From Bradyrhizobium elkanii USDA 76 (GTDB taxonomy: Bacteria; Pseudomonadota; Alphaproteobacteria; Rhizobiales; Xanthobacteraceae), in contig NZ_CP066356.1 in assembly GCF_023278185.1 (NCBI RefSeq), positions 620,001 through 684,000 on the forward strand: 64,000 nt of DNA, given 5' to 3'. A model generated the notes under the pieces. It was not told where the DNA came from, did not search any database, and saw nothing but the letters and a program-made list of their open reading frames with translations. Positions 1 to 8,254 of this stretch are shown piece by piece; positions within the stretch are counted from its first letter, which is position 1; each line of letters starts with the position of its first letter. Position numbers and translations under genes: made by a program.

Positions 1-1
1 C

Positions 2-3000
2 GCGCCGCTGGCGTCGCCTGACGGCGCGCATCTCACCGGCGATCTCGTCAGCGCACTCACCGGCTATACCCAATATGCCCAGGCCGGCGGCGCGGCGGAG
101 CCGGCCAAGGTCATCGGCCATGTCACCAAGCTGACCGGGAACGCCACGGCCATCCGCAATGGCGTCGCCATCGTCCTGAACCAGGGCGACAACGTCAACA
201 AGGGTGACGTTGTGCAATCCGGCGGGGACTCGACGCTCGGCATCACCTTCATCGACGGCACCGTGTTCGGTCTCGGACCGAACGCCAAGATGGTGTTGAA
301 CGAAATGATCTACGACCCGAACGGGTCGAGCAATTCGTCGCTGATGAGTCTGGTCTCGGGCACGATCTCCTTCGTGGCCGGCGCGACCGCCAAGCACGGC
401 GATATGAAGGTCGATACGCCGGTTGCGACCATGGGCATCCGCGGCACCGCGGTGCTGGTCGAGATCGATTTCGACGTGCAGGGCACCGGCGGCGTGCCGC
501 CGGCCAAATTCCAGGTGCTGGTCGAGCCCGATGGCAGCACCGGCTCCTACATCCTGTTCGACAAGACGACGCTCAATCCGATCGCGACCATCGATCAGGC
601 CGGCACCCAGACCATCGTCAACGGCCAGGGCAGCGTCAGCTTCGTTTCGTCGGCGCAACTGTCGACCGATGCGCAGAAGCTCATCTCCGACGTCTTCGCG
701 CTGAAGTTCACCGACAACAACAATCCCAACACCAAGCTCACGACGAACTTCACGGACAGCGTCGTGCCGGTGTCGACCAGCTTCAAGCTCACCAGCAGCG
801 ACAGTGGCGCGCCGATCGTCATTCTGCTGACCTTCGTCAACACGACCGGACCTCAGGCCGGCGGCGCTCCCAACAGCAGGCTCGATCACATCCCGGGGCC
901 GCCGCAAGTCGTGACCCAGGACGCGGTGTTTACCGAGCGGCCGGGGCTGACCCAAAGCGGGCTGTTCGACACTGCGACGGGCCAGATCAAATGGCTGGAC
1001 CTCAATGTCGGTGACATACCGAGCGCGAAGGTCGACTATTCCGCGTTCAGCTATCGGGACGCCAACGGCAGCGACGTCACCTCATCGCTGACGGCTGCGC
1101 AGCTTGCGGCCATCAAGACCGTCGAGATCCCGTTGCTGCTCGAGCCCAATCCGAACAACAAGAATGCCGGTTCGGCAACCTGGACCTACAACCTTGCCGA
1201 CAGCGCGTTCGACTTCCTGGCTGCCGGGGAAACGCTGACGCTGACCTATGTCGCGCGCGTCGACAATAATTTCGCGCCGAACAACGAGACCACGTTCAAG
1301 ACCTTCACGATCACGATCACCGGCACCAACGACACGCCGGCGGTAACGTCCTCGACGCAGGCCGGTTCGATCACCGAACTCGCCGCAACGACGAATTCCG
1401 CCCAGCCCGATACGGCGCACGGCACGCTGACGTTTACCGATGCGGATCTGACCGACACGCATACGGTCACCATCACCGGCGTCACCGAGGCCGGCGTCAC
1501 CACCGGACTTGCCGGCCATGCCACCGTGCTGAGCTGGCTGTCGCTGGGTGCCCTGACTGATTCGACCGATGGCGTGACGGGATCGCGCTCCTGGACGTTC
1601 TCGGCTGCCGACAGGAGCTTCGACTATCTCGCCACCGGCGAGACGCTGACGCTGACCTACACGATCGAGATCGACGATCATCAGGGTGGCGTCGTCACGC
1701 TGCCGGTCACCATCACGATCGTCGGCACCGACGACAGGCCGGTGATCACCTCGCCGACCCAGGCGGCGGCCATCACTGAAGCCGAGGAGACGACCGGTTC
1801 GGTCGTGCCGGATACCGCATCCGGTACTGTGACCTTCGTCGATGTCGATCTCAGCGACACCCATAGGGTCACCGTGGCCGGCGTCACCGAAACGGGCGTG
1901 ACCACAGGGCTTCCCGATCAGGCGACGATACTGGGCTGGATGTCGCTCGGCACGCTGACGGATTCGACCGGCGGCGTAACCGGATCGCGCGCCTGGACAT
2001 TCTCGGCCGCCGACGGGAATTTCGACTATCTCGCCGTCGGCGAGACGTTGACGCTGACATACCTGATCCAGGTCGACGACCACCACGGCGGCGTCGTGAC
2101 CCAGCCCGTCACCATCACCATCACGGGCACCAACGACGCGCCGTCGTTCACGTCGGAGCCGCCGACCGCCACGGTCCCCGAGATGATCGGCGAGACCGGA
2201 TCGATCAAGCTCGACGTGGCCCAGGGCGCGGTGACATTTGCCGACGTCGATCTCAGTGACACCCACATCGTGTCCATCACCGCTGTCGCGGAATCCGGAA
2301 CGACCACAGGCCTGCCCGAGGACGAGTCCACCATCCTGAACTGGCTCTCGCTGGGGACGCTGACCGATTCGACCGGCGGGGTCGCCGGATCCCAGGCCTG
2401 GACCTTCTCGGCCGCCGACCGCAATTTCGATTATCTTGCCGACGGTGAAACGCTGACGCTGACCTATACGGTCGAGGTCAATGACCATCATGGCGGCGTG
2501 ATCAGCCAACCGGTGACGATCACGATTACCGGCAGCAATGACGCGCCGATCGTCACGTCGGCGCCTCAGGCGGCCATCATCCCCGAACAACCCGATACGA
2601 CCGGTTCATCGACGCCGGACAGCGCATCGGGCACCGTGACGTTCACCGATGTGGATCTCAGCGACACCCACACCATGACCATCACCGGCGTCGCCGAATC
2701 CGGGGCGACCACGGGCCTGCCCGACGAGTCCACGATCCTGAACTGGCTGTCGCTGGGGACGTTGACGGACGCGACCGGCGGTTCAACCGGATCGTCGACC
2801 TGGACCTTTTCGGCTGCGGACCAGAATTTCGACTATCTCGCCCTCGGCGAGACGCTGACGCTGACCTACACGATTCAGATCGACGACCAACATGGCGGCG
2901 TCGTCAACGAGCCCGTAACGATCACGATCAACGGCGCCAACGACGCGCCGACACTCGCCGACGTCAATGCCGGCACTCTCACCGATACCGCCGATAACGA

Positions 3001-3940
3001 CACGTTCGGCACGCTGACCGGCACGCTGCATGGCAACGACGTCGACCATGGCGAAACCGCGACGCTGACTTATGCCGCGCTCAATTCGGACCACGCCGCG
3101 GTCACGCAGATCGCAGGCCTCTACGGCTCGCTGACCATCAACCCGGACGGCACCTACAGCTATGTTCCCGATGCCGCCGCGATCAACGCGTTGGGCAAAG
3201 GCACCTATGTCGACACCTTCGATGTGGAGACGATCGACGCGCATGGCGCCGTCGGGACTGCGACGCTGACGATCGACGTGATCGGCGCCAACGACACGCC
3301 CGTGATCCATACCGACAACGTCAGTATCACCGAACATCCCAACGGGACCGAGACGATCTCCGGCCTGACCGTGACGGACGCCGATGCGACGGCCGACGAG
3401 ACCTTCACCATGGCCGCGGCGACGACGCCCGGTGCGGGCAGCAGCGTTGCGCCTTCGTCGCAGGAGGGGCTTCTCTCCAGCATCAACACCGCGCTTGGAT
3501 CGTCAGGCCTCGTTTACAATCCCGGCCAGACGCCTCCGGCGACCGACAAGATCGCGCTCTCCGTGACCGATGGCCATGGCGCAACCGATACGGTCAACCT
3601 GATCTTCAACGTCCAGCAGGATCCGCCGCAGCCGGTGACACTGACGGGGACCAGCGACAAGGACGTGTTCTTCGGTTCGGGGTACCAGGACAAGTTCGTG
3701 TTTGCGCCGAGCTTCAACCACGACACGATCCTGAACTTCACGCCAGGCCAGGACCAGATCGACCTGTCCACGGTCGTCTCGGCAAGCACCTTCAGCACCT
3801 GGTTCGATCAGCATGTTGCGACATCGCCGACGAACTCGGCGGATACGCTGATCACGGTCGACGGCGCAGACACGATCACATTGCACAATGTCGCGAAGGC
3901 GAGCCTGTCTCAGAACGACTTCATTATTCATTTTACCTGA
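2..3940 (+). CDS. FecR-domain / VCBS-repeat surface or type I-secreted protein, 5' truncated
   Basis: The frame is open from the left edge, so the real start lies outside; the GTG at 212 is internal. The N-terminal part seen is a FecR-type domain (about 35-150 codons in, with the motif TPVATMGIRGTAV). A linker follows, then four near-identical 134-135 aa VCBS/cadherin-like repeats (1337-2947) and two further VCBS-like units. The last 100 residues have an acidic TGTSDKDVFFGSG start and an aliphatic/aromatic end (DFIIHF), typical of serralysin/RTX-type C-terminal secretion regions. Such proteins are usually large adhesins exported by type I secretion. An ABC/HlyD pair lies 13.6 kb downstream, but a link is only inferred. 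At least 1312 residues are present. The next gene encodes a CHASE2 cyclase, and FecR and CHASE2 genes are often neighbours. The function as adhesin or matrix protein is inferred. Confidence 0.85.
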   Translation, partial: APLASPDGAHLTGDLVSALTGYTQYAQAGGAAEPAKVIGHVTKLTGNATAIRNGVAIVLNQGDNVNKGDVVQSGGDSTLGITFIDGTVFGLGPNAKMVLNEMIYDPNGSSNSSLMSLVSGTISFVAGATAKHGDMKVDTPVATMGIRGTAVLVEIDFDVQGTGGVPPAKFQVLVEPDGSTGSYILFDKTTLNPIATIDQAGTQTIVNGQGSVSFVSSAQLSTDAQKLISDVFALKFTDNNNPNTKLTTNFTDSVVPVSTSFKLTSSDSGAPIVILLTFVNTTGPQAGGAPNSRLDHIPGPPQVVTQDAVFTERPGLTQSGLFDTATGQIKWLDLNVGDIPSAKVDYSAFSYRDANGSDVTSSLTAAQLAAIKTVEIPLLLEPNPNNKNAGSATWTYNLADSAFDFLAAGETLTLTYVARVDNNFAPNNETTFKTFTITITGTNDTPAVTSSTQAGSITELAATTNSAQPDTAHGTLTFTDADLTDTHTVTITGVTEAGVTTGLAGHATVLSWLSLGALTDSTDGVTGSRSWTFSAADRSFDYLATGETLTLTYTIEIDDHQGGVVTLPVTITIVGTDDRPVITSPTQAAAITEAEETTGSVVPDTASGTVTFVDVDLSDTHRVTVAGVTETGVTTGLPDQATILGWMSLGTLTDSTGGVTGSRAWTFSAADGNFDYLAVGETLTLTYLIQVDDHHGGVVTQPVTITITGTNDAPSFTSEPPTATVPEMIGETGSIKLDVAQGAVTFADVDLSDTHIVSITAVAESGTTTGLPEDESTILNWLSLGTLTDSTGGVAGSQAWTFSAADRNFDYLADGETLTLTYTVEVNDHHGGVISQPVTITITGSNDAPIVTSAPQAAIIPEQPDTTGSSTPDSASGTVTFTDVDLSDTHTMTITGVAESGATTGLPDESTILNWLSLGTLTDATGGSTGSSTWTFSAADQNFDYLALGETLTLTYTIQIDDQHGGVVNEPVTITINGANDAPTLADVNAGTLTDTADNDTFGTLTGTLHGNDVDHGETATLTYAALNSDHAAVTQIAGLYGSLTINPDGTYSYVPDAAAINALGKGTYVDTFDVETIDAHGAVGTATLTIDVIGANDTPVIHTDNVSITEHPNGTETISGLTVTDADATADETFTMAAATTPGAGSSVAPSSQEGLLSSINTALGSSGLVYNPGQTPPATDKIALSVTDGHGATDTVNLIFNVQQDPPQPVTLTGTSDKDVFFGSGYQDKFVFAPSFNHDTILNFTPGQDQIDLSTVVSASTFSTWFDQHVATSPTNSADTLITVDGADTITLHNVAKASLSQNDFIIHFT
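1337..2947 (+). repeat. Four tandem 402-405 bp coding repeats (VCBS units)
   Basis: Units run 1337-1738, 1739-2140, 2141-2545 and 2546-2947, a period of 134 codons with one extra codon in unit 3. Each carries the D-V/A-D-L-S/T-D-T-H motif, a W-T-F-S-A-A-D motif and the FDYLA-x-GETLTLTY motif. Conservation at DNA level suggests recent duplication or recombination within the gene, so copy number may differ between strains. Confidence 0.9.
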
Positions 3941-4040
3941 CGGACGCGCGGCCGTGCCGCCGCGGGTCTGGTCCGGCCGATTGTGCACTGCGCATGCTTG
4001 TTCGATTGGAACAATTCTGCGCGCGTGATATCCAGATGGC

Positions 4041-6275
4041 ATGAAACGGCTGAAGGCGATACGCAGGTGGTTCGCACGGCGCTTCGGCTATGCGCGGCTG
4101 GTCTGCGTGGCGCTGTTGATCGGCATTGCCGCGCTGCGGATCGTGGATCCGGCTCCGGTCCAGGAGCTTCGCGTCAGGACGTTTGACACATTCCAGGCGC
4201 TGCAGCCGCGCCAGAAGACCGCGCGGCCCGTCACCATCGTCGACATCGACGAGAAGAGCCTCGCCGATCCCCGGCTCGGACAGTGGCCGTGGCCACGGAC
4301 GCGGCTCGCCGACATCGTCACCAACCTCACCCGGCTCGGCGCCGTGGTGATCGCGTTCGACGCGGTGTTCTCCGAGCCGGACCGTCTCAACCCCGATATC
4401 GCCGCCGATACCTTCAGCAGCCTCGATGAGGAGATGCGCGCCAGGCTGCGGCAGCTGCCGAGCAACGACAGCATCATGGCCGAAGCCATCAAGAACTCGC
4501 GCGTGGTGCTCGGCGAGTCCGGCGGGCCCAACGTGCGCGCCGACCTCAACGAAAAGCTTCCGGTCACCGGACTTGCGATGCTCGGCGAGGAGCCGCAACC
4601 TTTCATGTTCATGTTCCCGGGGCTGCTGCGCAACGTGCCGGTGCTTGAGGAGGCGGCTGCCGGGCGCGGCCTGTTCACGATCAGGCCGGAGCGCGACGGC
4701 ATCGTCAGGCGCGTGCCGATGATCATGGTGGCGCAGGGCATCACCATGCCGTCGCTGAGCTTCGAGATGCTGCGGGTGGCGAGCGGCTCGGGCACGATCC
4801 TGATCAAGGCCGACAAGGCCGGGATCAAGAGCCTGGGTCTCAAGGGCTTTGCGATCCCGACCGATCTCCACGGCCAACTCTGGATCCACTACGCCCGCCG
4901 CGATCCCTCGATCTATGTCTCGGCCGTCGATGTGCTGGACGGGCGCGTCCCAGCGGACCGAATTGCCGGCAAGCTGATCGTGATCGGCACCTCGGCGATC
5001 GGGCTGAACGACATCAAGACGACGCCGGTGACGCCGGCGATGCCCGGTGTCGAGGTTCATGCCCAGGTGCTGGAGAGCGCGCTGACCGGCGACGTCGTTT
5101 CGCAGCCGAATTACGGCATCGGCATCGAGTTCTTCGCCGCGTTGATCATGGGGCTCCTTGTCATCGCCTTCGCGCCGAAGTTCGGTCCGATCACGCTGGT
5201 CGCCGTCGGTGGAATGTTCGCCTCCGTGCTGATCGGCACGTCCTGGTATTTCTATTCCCAGCACCGGCTGCTGATCGACTTCACCTATCCGCTGATGTCG
5301 ACCACGGCGATCTATCTCACGCTGATCTTCTCCGCCTTCGTGCGCGAGCAGCAGCAGCGCCGGCAGATCAGGTCGCAATTCGTGCAGTACATGTCGCCCG
5401 CGCTGGTCGAGCAGCTGGCGCAGTCGCCGGAGCGGCTGGTGCTCGGCGGCGAGGAACGCGAGATGACCATCATGTTCTCGGACATGCGCGGTTTCACCTC
5501 GATCTCGGAAACCTACAAGAGCAATCCGCAGGGCCTCACGGCGCTGATGAACCGCTTCCTTACTCCGCTTTCCAACGCGATCCTCGCCCGCAAGGGCACC
5601 ATCGACAAATATATGGGCGACGCCATCATGGCGTTCTGGAACGCGCCGCTCGACGACAAGCAGCACCAGCTCAACGCCTGCGATGCGGCGCTCGACATGC
5701 TGGAGCGCGTCGACGACCTCAACCGTGAGCGCGAGCAGGAGGCGAAGGACGGTGGCCACGTCTATGTGCCGCTCAACATCGGTGTCGGTCTCAACACCGG
5801 CTCCTGCGTGGTCGGCAATATGGGCTCCGATGTGCGCTTCGACTATTCGGTGTTCGGCGACAGCGTCAATCTGGCCTCGCGGCTCGAGGGGCAGTCCAAG
5901 GAGTACGGCTTCCCGATCATCGTGGGATCGAAGACCGCGCTCGCGGTGAAGGAGAAGTTTGCGATCCTCGAGCTCGACTTCATCATGGTCAAGGGCAAGA
6001 AGGAGCCCGAGGTGATCTACGCGATTGCCGGCCGCGAGGATGTCGCGAACTCCGGCCGCTTCCAGCGGCTGCGCAACCTGACCATCGAGATGCTCGCCTG
6101 CTACCGCGGCCGCGATTGGGACGGCGCGCTCGCCGCGATCGAACGCGGCCGCAAGACCGACGAGGCGCAGACGCTGCAATATCTCTACCGCCTCTACGAG
6201 GCGCGCATCCACGCCTTCCAGAAGGAGCCGCCGCCCGACGACTGGAACGGCGCATTCGCGTTGACGACGAAATAG
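4041..6275 (+). CDS. CHASE2-domain class III adenylate cyclase
   Basis: This 744-aa membrane protein makes cAMP from ATP. Domain order: N-terminal transmembrane helix (about 18-35), extracytoplasmic CHASE2 sensor domain (about 40-345), three transmembrane helices (about 355-440), and a class III cyclase domain (about 470-650). The metal-binding aspartates are D481 (FSDMRGF) and D527 (YMGDAIM). The purine-selecting pair is K523 and D601, and the transition-state residues are N610 and R614 (GDSVNLASRLE). All are intact, and Lys/Asp favours ATP over GTP. The ATG at 4041 is the first start after the upstream stop. It follows the FecR/VCBS gene by 100 bp and may respond to an extracellular signal linked to that protein (inference). 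cAMP effectors are encoded at 61.8-63.9 kb. Confidence 0.93.
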   Translation: MKRLKAIRRWFARRFGYARLVCVALLIGIAALRIVDPAPVQELRVRTFDTFQALQPRQKTARPVTIVDIDEKSLADPRLGQWPWPRTRLADIVTNLTRLGAVVIAFDAVFSEPDRLNPDIAADTFSSLDEEMRARLRQLPSNDSIMAEAIKNSRVVLGESGGPNVRADLNEKLPVTGLAMLGEEPQPFMFMFPGLLRNVPVLEEAAAGRGLFTIRPERDGIVRRVPMIMVAQGITMPSLSFEMLRVASGSGTILIKADKAGIKSLGLKGFAIPTDLHGQLWIHYARRDPSIYVSAVDVLDGRVPADRIAGKLIVIGTSAIGLNDIKTTPVTPAMPGVEVHAQVLESALTGDVVSQPNYGIGIEFFAALIMGLLVIAFAPKFGPITLVAVGGMFASVLIGTSWYFYSQHRLLIDFTYPLMSTTAIYLTLIFSAFVREQQQRRQIRSQFVQYMSPALVEQLAQSPERLVLGGEEREMTIMFSDMRGFTSISETYKSNPQGLTALMNRFLTPLSNAILARKGTIDKYMGDAIMAFWNAPLDDKQHQLNACDAALDMLERVDDLNREREQEAKDGGHVYVPLNIGVGLNTGSCVVGNMGSDVRFDYSVFGDSVNLASRLEGQSKEYGFPIIVGSKTALAVKEKFAILELDFIMVKGKKEPEVIYAIAGREDVANSGRFQRLRNLTIEMLACYRGRDWDGALAAIERGRKTDEAQTLQYLYRLYEARIHAFQKEPPPDDWNGAFALTTK

Positions 6276-6292
6276 GCGACGCAAACTCGATG

Positions 6293-6426
6293 TCGTCCCG
6301 GCGAAAGCCGGACCCATAACCACAGATGGGTGTTGTTAGAAAGCCGTCTGGCCGCTTGCCTATTGCGCCGGCCGCGGCGTATGGGTCCCGGCCCCCGTGC
6401 GCAATTGCGCACTAGGCCGGGACGAC
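6293..6426. repeat. REP-like palindromic element, family B
   Basis: Outer arms GTCGTCCCGGCG and its near-complement GGCCGGGACGAC flank inner copies of the ACCCATA / TATGGGTCC pair. It lies between convergent genes and can fold over its whole length. Other copies: 35991-36109, and one broken by insertion sequences at 44398-47385. Confidence 0.8.
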
Positions 6427-6437
6427 GGTCCAGAGAT

Positions 6438-8045
6438 TCACTCCAGCCCGATCTGGGTCAGATCCTGGAACCAGTGCTGCGCCTGCACGAAGGTTTTCAC
6501 CTTCGGCGACAGCGCGTGCGGATTGGTGTCGTGCACTACCCACACCAGCGCGGCATCGTCGACGATCAGCGCGTGCGCCTGCGCCAGCAGCGCATCCTGC
6601 TTCGCGCTATCGAAGGTCTGCTTGGCCTCGTCGATCAGCGCATCGACCTTCGGGTTCTTGTAGCCGCCCCAGTTGACGCCGACCGGCGCGATTTGGCCGG
6701 AATGGAAGAACCGCACGATGGCGTAGAGCGGATCCGACGTGACATAGGCGATGTTGTTGGCGGTGATGCCGGCGTTCATCTCGTCCGCCGCGCCCTTGCG
6801 CCAGTGCGTATATAATGTCTCGAGCTCGACCACCTTGAAGTCGATGTCGATGCCGATCTCCTTGAAGCTCTGCTGCAGGAATTCGTTCATCGGCAGCGAC
6901 AGCATCTGCCCGGTACCGCCCTGGGCGATGATGAAGGTCGCCTTCAGTGGCTTGTCCTTCGAATAGCCGGCTTCCTCCACCAGCTTCCTGGCGGCTGCGA
7001 GGTCGTATTTCAGTTCAAAGGTCGGCTTGCCGAACCATGGGCTCGACGGATCGACCTGGCCCTTGGCGGGCTTGGCGAGGCCGTTCATCAGGCCAACCAC
7101 CGCCTCGCGGTCGATCGCGAGGTTGAGCGCCTTGCGCAGGCGGATGTCGGTCCATGGCGAGCCCGGCAGCACGCTCAAGTGATAGTTCCAGACATGCGGT
7201 GTCACGTTGTCGACGATCCTCATGCCGGCGGCCTTGAGCTGCGGCACCGCGTCGGGCGCCGGCGTTTCGATCAGGTCGACCTGGCCGGCCAGCAGCGCGT
7301 TGGTGCGGGTCAGCGCTTCCGGCATCGGAATCAGGATCATCTTGTCGACCTTCGCAAGCCGCTTCTTGTCCCAATAGTCCGGGTTCTTCGTCAGCTCGGC
7401 GAGCTCGCGCGGCACCAGCTTGGTCAGCTTGAACGGACCGGTGCCGGAGGGCTGACTGGCGAATTTGTCCCAGTCCTTGCCGAGCTTTTCATATTGCGCG
7501 GGGCTCGAGACCAGGAACCAGAGCATCTGGTAGGGGAAGAAGGAGTCGACGGTCTTGGTGGTGATCTCGATGGTGAAATCGTCGATCTTGGCGTAGCTCG
7601 CGACCGAGGGCAGGCGGGTCTTGACCTGCGCGCTCTGCCGCTTGTCGAATTGCGGTGCCTTGTCGTTCAGCACCTTGTCGAGATTCCAGATCACCGCGTC
7701 GGCATTGAAGTCGCTGCCGTCATGGAATTTCACGCCCTTACGCAGCGTGAAGCGCCATTTGGTCTTGTCGTTGTCGTCGACCTTCCATTCGGTCGCAAGC
7801 CCCGGCACCAGTTTGCCCGGCCGGTCGGCAACATCCATCTCCCAGGCAACCAGCGGATCGTAGATCGTGTAGGCGGTGAACTGATAGGCGCCCGCGCCGC
7901 GATCGGGCTGGCCGGTGGTCAGCGGAATGTCGGCCATCGAAATGCCGTAGCGCACAATGGACTCTGCTTGTGCCGACATGGCCGGCCAGCCCGCGGTCAA
8001 GGCAAGCGCCATTGCCGCCATCAGGATCGAATTGCGCGCACGCAT
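6438..8045 (-). CDS. ABC transporter solute-binding protein, peptide/nickel family (SBP_bac_5)
   Basis: This 535-aa periplasmic binding protein belongs to the DppA/OppA class. The start at 8045 is chosen over an upstream ATG at 8108 because a GGAG lies about 8 nt before it and the product then begins with a signal peptide (MRARNSILMAAMALALTAGW, cleavage near SAQA-ES). Family features include the N-terminal ATEWKVDDNDKTKWRFTLRK block and the FHDGSDFNADAV motif. It is a clear paralogue of the divergently transcribed binding protein at 8255 and shares blocks such as TLRKGVKFHDGS and LPMNEFLQQ. No permease or ATPase lies downstream on its strand, so it may feed the divergent transporter as an alternative receptor. 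The ligand is unknown. Confidence 0.9.
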   Translation of the reverse strand: MRARNSILMAAMALALTAGWPAMSAQAESIVRYGISMADIPLTTGQPDRGAGAYQFTAYTIYDPLVAWEMDVADRPGKLVPGLATEWKVDDNDKTKWRFTLRKGVKFHDGSDFNADAVIWNLDKVLNDKAPQFDKRQSAQVKTRLPSVASYAKIDDFTIEITTKTVDSFFPYQMLWFLVSSPAQYEKLGKDWDKFASQPSGTGPFKLTKLVPRELAELTKNPDYWDKKRLAKVDKMILIPMPEALTRTNALLAGQVDLIETPAPDAVPQLKAAGMRIVDNVTPHVWNYHLSVLPGSPWTDIRLRKALNLAIDREAVVGLMNGLAKPAKGQVDPSSPWFGKPTFELKYDLAAARKLVEEAGYSKDKPLKATFIIAQGGTGQMLSLPMNEFLQQSFKEIGIDIDFKVVELETLYTHWRKGAADEMNAGITANNIAYVTSDPLYAIVRFFHSGQIAPVGVNWGGYKNPKVDALIDEAKQTFDSAKQDALLAQAHALIVDDAALVWVVHDTNPHALSPKVKTFVQAQHWFQDLTQIGLE

Positions 8046-8120
8046 ATGAAGGCTCCGTTGGAAAGACGTCGGAGCCAAATCCTGCAAGCATGATGCCAGA
8101 ATAGGCATCTTCGCTCCGTT

Positions 8121-8152
8121 CGGGCGCGAGGTGGGAAGAAATGACGCGCCCG
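8121..8152. promoter_or_regulatory. 8-bp inverted repeat upstream of the sigma-54 promoter
   Basis: Arms CGGGCGCG (8121-8128) and CGCGCCCG (8145-8152) are perfect complements separated by 16 bp. It lies between the two divergent binding-protein genes, about 30 bp upstream of the -24 element, and could be an activator or repressor site. It does not match the NtrC consensus. Confidence 0.35.
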
Positions 8153-8181
8153 GCGGTTATTTGCTGATGAACTATTCCCCT

Positions 8182-8197
8182 TGGCACAGGCATTGCA
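8182..8197 (+). promoter_or_regulatory. Sigma-54 (RpoN) -24/-12 promoter
   Basis: TGGCAC, five bases, then TTGCA reproduces the -24/-12 consensus with the required spacing. It points toward the binding-protein gene at 8255, leaving a leader of roughly 45-50 nt. Sigma-54 control usually means nitrogen or carbon-source regulation through an enhancer-binding protein; no such regulator is encoded here. Confidence 0.7.
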
Positions 8198-8254
8198 TAC
8201 GCTTGCCCAAGAAATAATCACCAAAACGTCACCAGACTCGAAGGGGCTGCTCAG

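Noticed and set aside
1082..2590. Long open frame (502 codons) on the minus strand across the VCBS repeats
   Set aside because: It is antisense to a well-supported repeat gene, has arginine/glycine-rich low-complexity content, and repeats with the same period. It is a shadow caused by high GC.
1337..2947. CRISPR-like regularity of the 402-bp period
   Set aside because: Units are long, coding, contiguous and without unique spacers; they are protein repeats.
3933..6323. 796-codon minus-strand frame opposite the cyclase gene
   Set aside because: The composition is His/Arg/Asp-rich with no domain, fully antisense to a cyclase with all catalytic residues.
8121..8152. NtrC enhancer site
   Set aside because: The arms CGGGCGCG/CGCGCCCG do not match the TGCAC-type NtrC half sites, so it was kept only as an unassigned inverted repeat.
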